NCBI GenBank assembly: GCA_021442155.1
Contig: CM038221.1
Span: 25,883,906 to 25,947,905, forward strand
Reading direction: 5' to 3'
Length of the DNA stretch: 64,000 nucleotides
From: Cymbidium sinense
Lineage: Eukaryota; Streptophyta; Magnoliopsida; Asparagales; Orchidaceae
In this document: piece after piece, positions 58,467 through 64,000 of the stretch
Position numbering within the stretch: position 1 is the stretch's first letter
Layout of the letters: every line of letters begins with the position of its first letter
The notes under the pieces: model-generated
Told to the model about the DNA's origin: nothing
Database searches by the model: none
Seen by the model: only the letters and a program-made list of their open reading frames with translations
Translations under genes and position numbers: made by a program

Positions 58467-59719
58467 CTACAAAGAAAGTTTTTTAATTTTGGAGACAATT
58501 TTCTTAGAGATTTTGGATAAGGAGATATCCCAACCTTCTTCAGTTTTGGAAGGATCACAAGTATCCCCAAGGATTACCCTAATGGAACTAGATGGTTGTT
58601 CCACAAGGTATTTCTTTGGGATAACTATAGCACCAGTCTTTATGTTCAAGCCAGTCCTTGAATGTGAAGCAATCTTCCAAAATATGACCTAGCATACGGT
58701 GGTAGGGGCAAAAGTTAGGATCATTGTTTTTCCCACTTCCTCTAGTCTCCTAGGTTTGGGTAGTTGAAAATCAGGCTTCTTTAAGAGATTCTTAAAGATC
58801 TTCCTGATTACCTCCCTCTTAAATGAATAAGGCTTGTTAAGTTTATCCAAAAGTAGGTGGAACCATAGCTACGGCGGTGGGTATGTGTGCTATTCTTGAT
58901 GATGTGGCTGAGGAGGAGGCGGTGGAGACCTTGGAGGCTGCTGTGGTGGCTGGTAGGGCTGCTTCGGTAGTGGTAGAGGAGGTGGAAGCGATGGTTGTGG
59001 AGCATGAGGCCTCTCAAACTGCTCTCTAGCAGGCTGTTTCCCCTTGTATACTGCTATCACTGTCCTGAGCTTCTTGTCAAAAGCTTTATGTGGCTTTTGC
59101 TTTGTTGATTGGTCTAGAAAAGGTGACTATTTGGCTTCTTTTTGTAAGCTAGCTGCCTTGTTGATTAATTTCTCAAAGGTTTTAATGGTGAGACCTTTGA
59201 GCATGAAGGACAGCCATGGATATTCTTATAGAATCTGGATGGCATCTTTGTTCAAGCTGGTTCATATTTCATACTCAAATTATGCCGAGAATATAATCAA
59301 TGAGGGACTCACGAGTTTTGTTGAGCCACAATGAGATCCCTCATCACACTTTGAGCTCAAGAAACCTCTTGATGAAGTTGCTCCAACTCGACAGAAAATT
59401 CTTCATTGAACTATTGGGAAGTTCGACATATCAATCAAAGGTTATACTTGCTACTAAAGAGATGGAAGAGTAAAGCATCACGCCACCAACTTTGCAATAA
59501 TGGCCAAATTAATGATATATGCCTCGGGTTCCCACTGCCATCAAAGCTCTTGGAAGAAGGTGGCACGAAACCCATAGGATATTGGATGGCATCAAATTCC
59601 TTTAGGTAGGGTCTACCTTTTGGAATTGATGATCCTCCTCGGGCTTGAGCCAACTCTTCCCTCACCTGCTGCTCAACCATAGTCTTGATATCTTTTTCCT
59701 GTATAGAGGTACTATCCAC
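58467..59719 (-). pseudogene. gag of element B
   Basis: From 59719 the minus strand reads MDSTSIQEKDIKTMVEQQVR, SIPKGRPYLKEFDAIQYPMG and FVPPSSKSFDG, the capsid start. Around 58.65-58.72 kb it reads NDPNFCPYHRMLGHILEDCF, a knuckle-like CX2H...H...C arrangement, intact here but mutated in A and C. The end, 58649-58467, is IVIPKKYLVEQ and RVILGDTCDPSKTEEGWDI. A glycine/proline/histidine-rich stretch at about 58.85-59.02 kb corresponds to element A's 18.04-18.12 kb. Frameshifts near 59.53 kb and between the blocks break it. Gag would form the particle coat. Confidence 0.75.
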
Positions 59720-60299
59720 TACCTTCTTATATAAAGTGGTGCTACCCTACTCTACCAGAGGTAAGGTCTTGGTTGGATCCAAGATGTGCACCAACTCTAG
59801 TCCACTAGTCTCAGTTATAGTAGGATGAACTGTTGGGGCTTGTTTTTGAAGTGCTGAGACTACTGCTAACAAGTCCTCGAGCTACCTCGCCATCCTATCT
59901 ATTTGTTCATCATTCTATTTTAATTTCTAATGGAGGTGTTGGGCTGATTGGGTTGTGTCTATCTGCTCAGCCTCAATACCTTCCACAGTCTGCTGCTCAT
60001 GGAGAACCCCGGTATCTACATGTATGGACTCTGAATCCTCTAATAAATCATCTTCGTTAGGATCAAAGTGATCTCATCCTCTTCCTAGACCAAGCATATC
60101 CTAAGATTTGCTTCTTATCCACTAGATATACTATGACATCATGGATCATCTAGGCATGAAAAATCGGTGGAGTATCACTCATGCAGATAAGCACCTAATC
60201 TCAAACTTGGTGAGATCTTGAGAACTACTCACTGATACTCAATTTGTTGGATCTAGGTGGAGTGGTACTCCTAAGAGGATCTATGATCATAGGGGTGAC

Positions 60300-61470
60300 T
60301 AACTGTCTCCTCCTCCCTTGACTACTGCAACAATCTCTATATCCTACTGTGGTGGTGGTGGTGAAGGGATGACTACGATGCTTCAAGGTTGCCATTCCTT
60401 CTTCACCACTACTAGGGTAGAAGCTCGAGCAGAAGACCTCGACCTCATCACAATAGGCGGTATAGATGAAACGAGATCTCTCGAGTGTAGCCGGATCACC
60501 AACGAGGTTCTCTTCTCCCCTGATGTGGCCTTCATGGCCTTGGCTATAATAGTAGATGCTGAGACATGTATAGGAGATGATGAACGAGGAGAAGAGTGGT
60601 GTGATGGAGGTACCACCAACTCTCTATAGAGCTCCTCTCATGATGTAGTCCCATGAGTAAGATCTGTCGGTGTGATGATGTGGGTAGCGATCAGAAAATC
60701 CATAAGTCAGGTGGCGGCTTATACCTCCGGCTCAGTAGTAACATGGTGATATGGGCTCTAGCCTCTCCTCTTAAGCTCTACCACATTGCTAATGATAGAT
60801 TTCAAATCAAAGCCCCACTCGATCATCCGTAGGCTCACCCACTCATAAAATTGATGGAGGTGTATGACCTCCTCCTCTCACTAACGGTGCACCACCTAGT
60901 GGAGGTGAGCAAATCCTCGACATCCTCTCTCCGACCAGAGAGGGTGGAACTAGTTTCTATAACCCGGGAAACCATTGTGAAAATCCTCATAGGGTGAGTA
61001 GCCTCAACTCCCCAACAATGCAAGTGTGGTACTTTATCATGCGGTTCTTGTTCACTTTGGGTCAGGTAGGTCAGCAGTGAACCCAACCCAACTAAAAGTG
61101 GGGACAATCCACAGGATCGGGAGCCTTCCCCTTGGAGGGTGCTAGTGAGTGGGTGCTAACCCTAACTAGGGTAGTATGGGGAACAACTGGGCGCACTGAC
61201 ATTGGCATTAACACTGCTATTGTGGGAACCACCATTGCCTTCCTCTTCAATGAGGGGAATGAGAAATGGCATGTCAATGCGGATGATCGATGCTTTGCCC
61301 GGTCGTGCTCACCTGCTTGTGGTGGGAGGAGGAGCCCTCACATGTAATCGTGGCCCCCTCGAACCCTTAACCAAAGTGGATGAGGTGGGCATGTCGGTCG
61401 TGGGAAGGCACGATCCAGGGAAGTCCATCCCATGAAACATGAACACATACTTTGGCTACCATTGAATCAA
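60300..61470 (-). pseudogene. Coding remnant upstream of gag, element B
   Basis: This interval is clearly less AT-rich than its surroundings and has overlapping frames on both strands. Minus-strand pieces at 61107-60835 (90 codons, with VGLGSLLTYLTQSEQEPHDK and VIETSSTLSGRREDVEDL) and a following EWVSLRMIEWGFDLKSIISN segment look protein-like. They stand where elements A and C have ORF1, but I see no match to the MSS.KLIF ORF1 start. It could be a different ORF1 C-terminal part or gag N-terminus. Plus-strand frames at 60318-60629 and 61132-61435 have no support. Confidence 0.35.
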
Positions 61471-61639
61471 GCATCTTGAGATTGAACTAATGACGCAATA
61501 TCAAAACAAACTTGAATCGATTTTCTTGCTTTGTTGATTTTGAATTTAAATTTGAACCCATACTCAACATCTTGAAGTGTTAAGTCGCTCAAATGGATTT
61601 AGAGATTTTGAGATTGATTGGAAGAGGATTTTTTTAATG

Positions 61640-63165
61640 TAGATTCCACTTTCAGCAAATTTGGGTATGTTGAAAATGGGTTCAAATATTTTTGGAGACA
61701 TGCTTCCATAGGTTCATGTTTTAATTTTGATTTTTGATTTTTGAGGACCCTTTATTTAACAAATTTGTGTATGTTAAAGTAAAGGGTCAATTGACTTTGT
61801 TTTTTGATTTGAGATTTTTGGAATTTACTCACTTAGAAAATTTGGGTATGTTAAGTGAGATGTTTGAAAAAAATTTCTTCTTTTTCTTTGTTTTCTTGTT
61901 TTGTGAATCATTTGTGATTTTGAAAATGGAATCCTTATTTAGCAAATTTGGGTATGCTAAATGAAGAATCCAAGTGTGTTTTGTTCTTGAAAATTTTAAA
62001 GTAGGATCCTTAGCAAATTTAGGTATGCTAAGGAAATCTTAATGTGTCTCTTTCTTTTTATCTTTTTCTTTTTGAAATTTTGAAAATAGGATTCTTAGCA
62101 AATTTGGGTATGCTAAGGAAGTCCTAATGTGATTCTTTTTATTTTTGGATTTGTTTTGAAAATGGAGACTTCACTTTAGAAAATGTGGTATGTTAGAATG
62201 AAGTTTCAAAAATGTGTTTCAAAATTGTTTTGAAAATAGAGACTTCACTTTTAGAAAATTTGGTATGCTAAAGTGAAGTTTCAATGTGTTTTGAATTTTG
62301 TGAAAGATTTTAGCAAATTTATGCTAAATGAATTTCCAAATGTGTTTTTTGTTTTGAAAATGGAGACTTCACTTTAAAATATGGTATGCTAAAATGAAGT
62401 TCTAAATGTGTTTTATGAAATGGAGATTTCACTTTAGCAAATTTATGCTAAATGAAATTCTAAAATTTGTTTCAAATTTTATTTTGAAAATGGAGACTTC
62501 AAGCAAATATGGTATGCTAAAATGAAGTTCAAATGTGTTTTGAAAATTTTTGAAATGGAGATTTTACTTAGCAAATTTGGTATGCTAAATGAAATTCCAA
62601 TTTGTTTTGAAAATGAGGCTTCACTTTAGCAAATATGGTGCTAAATGAAGTTCAAATGTGTTTTGAAAATGTTATTTTGAAAAGACAAATTTCCATATAA
62701 TAGATTTGGGTATGTAAGATGAAATCAATTTTTTTGAAAGAGGAAATCCCAACTTAATCATATATGGAATAAGTTAAGTGGGATTTCAAAATAGTGTCAT
62801 TTTATTTAGAAATGAAATCTTCATTCAATAAATTTGGGTATATTGAATGGAGATGTTCATATGTGCTTTTAAAAGTTTATTTTTGATTTTGATTGGAAAT
62901 GAAACCTCCTTTCAAAAAGTGTGGGTATATTGAATGGAGAAGTTTCATATGTGCTTTTTTTGAAAGTTTATTTTTGATTTTGATTGGAAATGCAACCTCC
63001 TTTCAATAAGTGTGGGTATATTGAATGGAGAGGTTTCATATGTGCTTTTGGAAAATGAAATTCCAACTTAACACATGTGGGATGTGTTTAGTGAAATTTC
63101 AAAGTTGTGATTTTGCTTGAAGATGTAACATCCATTCAACATATTTGGATGTATTGAATGGAAAG
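61640..63165 (-). repeat. Array of about 20 hairpins in element B's 5' leader
   Basis: Each unit is an inverted repeat of 10-17 bases per arm around a loop close to AATTTGGGTA, separated by T/A-rich linkers, with unit spacing mostly 55-75 bases. Examples on the plus strand: 61746-61788 (GACCCTTTATTTAACA / TGTTAAAGTAAAGGGTC), 61928-61971, 62088-62125, 62239-62282, 62743-62787 (GAAATCCCAACTTA / TAAGTTAAGTGGGATTTC), 62817-62854 (ATCTTCATTCAATA / TATTGAATGGAGAT), 62992-63036, 63057-63100. Arm sequences differ between units but stay complementary. Elements A and C have leaders of only 0.3-0.6 kb without the array. No coding frame is supported. Confidence 0.85.
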
Positions 63166-63697
63166 ACAAATCTTCAAATTTTATGCTTTTTGAAAGTTTA
63201 TTATTGGAATTTTATTTTTGAAAATGAAGTCTTCATCAAAATGAATTGAGTTAAGAAGTTCATTTGTGTTTTTAGAAAATATGATTGTTGGTTTTATTTT
63301 TAAAATGTTCCTACATGTAACAATTATGAAAATTGTTAGATGTAGTGCAAATATTTTATTAAGTGCATTTTGAAAAGTGCTTTTGAAAAGCAGACTTTTA
63401 TGAAGGATTTATTTTGTCTTTATTTTTGGAATGAACCTTTCCTTTATAAATGGTAAGGAGGAAGTCTTTGATCTTTTCTTTTTTATTAAATTTTTATTTT
63501 TTACCCATTGGAGAACTTGGGGTTTTAAGACCAACAGAGGTCCTAAAACCTAAAGATGTTAACTAGCTTAACTTAAGGATGAAATAAGATAAGTGCCAAT
63601 GGAAAGAAAGAGATATGGATTCAAACAAAGTACAAACCCACTATCGATACCTGGGGACAACGATCATTTACCAAAGATGGAGAGAGGAACCATCCCT
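63166..63697 (-). other. Leader of element B next to the primer site
   Basis: AT-rich, with weaker inverted repeats near 63.3-63.45 kb. The last 60 bases before the primer site (GGATGGTTCCTCTCTCCATC and GGTATCGATAGTGG on the minus strand) are shared with element A at 15203-15262. Confidence 0.55.
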
Positions 63698-63710
63698 AGG
63701 GGAGTCGCCA
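63698..63710 (-). other. Primer binding site, element B
   Basis: The minus strand reads TGGCGACTCCCCT nine bases after the LTR end. This is the best-preserved primer site in the window. TGGCGACTCC-type sites occur in Tat-lineage gypsy elements; the tRNA was not identified by comparison here. Confidence 0.75.
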
Positions 63711-63719
63711 AAAAAAATA

Positions 63720-64000
63720 TGTGGTAAAAATTTATATATAACTCTGCCTTCATATATATAACATCTTGTCGGGACACCACGTAGAACCACATATGTTCTT
63801 ATTAGGGTGATCGAGTACGACATTGAGGAAAGATGTACTATCTCAAAAGATAGAAGTCACCACCCTACAATGGACCTAATCACCTCAATAAGGAATCCTA
63901 AGGACTATGGGTCTTCAGAATGTACCAGAGATTCTTCCCCTACTTTACATGGAAAAGTAAAGCATGGTTTATTTTAAACCGGGTTCGTTAAATTCCCTAC
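63720..64000 (-). repeat. 5' LTR of element B, innermost 281 bases
   Basis: TGTGGTAAAAATTTATATAT onward is co-linear with 44636-44930. Both carry ACTCTGCCTTCAT, CTTGTCGGGACACCA, TTCTTATTAGGGTGAT, the stem CTATCT/AGATAG (63838-63852) and GGTTTATTTTAAAC. The LTR continues past the window edge. Confidence 0.85.

Noticed and set aside
60318..60629. Plus-strand 103-codon frame and overlapping minus-strand frame
   Set aside because: GC-richer sequence lengthens frames on both strands; neither shows a motif, and only the minus strand agrees with the element's direction.
61640..63165. CRISPR-like array (regular spacing, constant short motif)
   Set aside because: Units are themselves palindromic and imperfect, there are no distinct spacers or cas genes, and the setting is a plant retrotransposon leader.

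Overview
The window looks like nuclear heterochromatin from a flowering plant. It is AT-rich, contains no intact single-copy gene, and is filled with decayed, nested transposable elements. The species cannot be told from the sequence. No rRNA, tRNA, CRISPR array or bacterial-style operon was recognised. Nearly every coding trace is a broken retrotransposon or transposase frame, so most entries are pseudogenes.

Three related Ty3/gypsy elements dominate, called A, B and C here. They share a primer-site region (TGGCGACTCC-like), a leader, an extra small ORF ahead of gag in at least A and C, and very long LTRs. These traits, with 3' tandem repeats in B, fit the Tat/Ogre branch of Ty3/gypsy; the lineage is an inference. 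Element C lies on the minus strand: 1-4457 is its leader, ORF1 and gag, and 4458-8490 is its 5' LTR. Element A (plus strand, about 8491-32168) has landed inside that LTR, which resumes at 32169 and fades near 32.9 kb. Element A runs 5' LTR (8491-15182), primer site, ORF1, gag, protease, RT, RNase H, integrase (to about 24140), then a 3' LTR missing its first 3.9 kb. A complete hAT transposon (25564-30766) sits inside that 3' LTR with a perfect 8-bp target duplication. This gives three nesting levels: C, then A, then hAT.

From 32.9 to 44.6 kb lies older, low-information DNA. It holds a 21-base G run, a small Mutator-like fold-back element with arms of about 420 bp (36378-37615), a degraded LTR scrap (42.43-42.55 kb), microsatellites and a possible copia-type LTR. 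No gene is supported there.

Element B (minus strand, 44636 to beyond the right edge) has an LTR of about 8 kb (44636 to about 52690), four roughly 325-bp tandem repeats (53057-54260), then RNase H, RT, linker, protease, gag and an upstream coding region. Its integrase is missing: RNase H joins directly to the tandem-repeat region. Its leader is unusually long (61.5-63.7 kb) and carries about 20 consecutive hairpins with near-constant loops and stems that change sequence but keep pairing. That array, and a short stem-loop near the LTR/primer-site end that keeps pairing between copies, are the least expected signals here.
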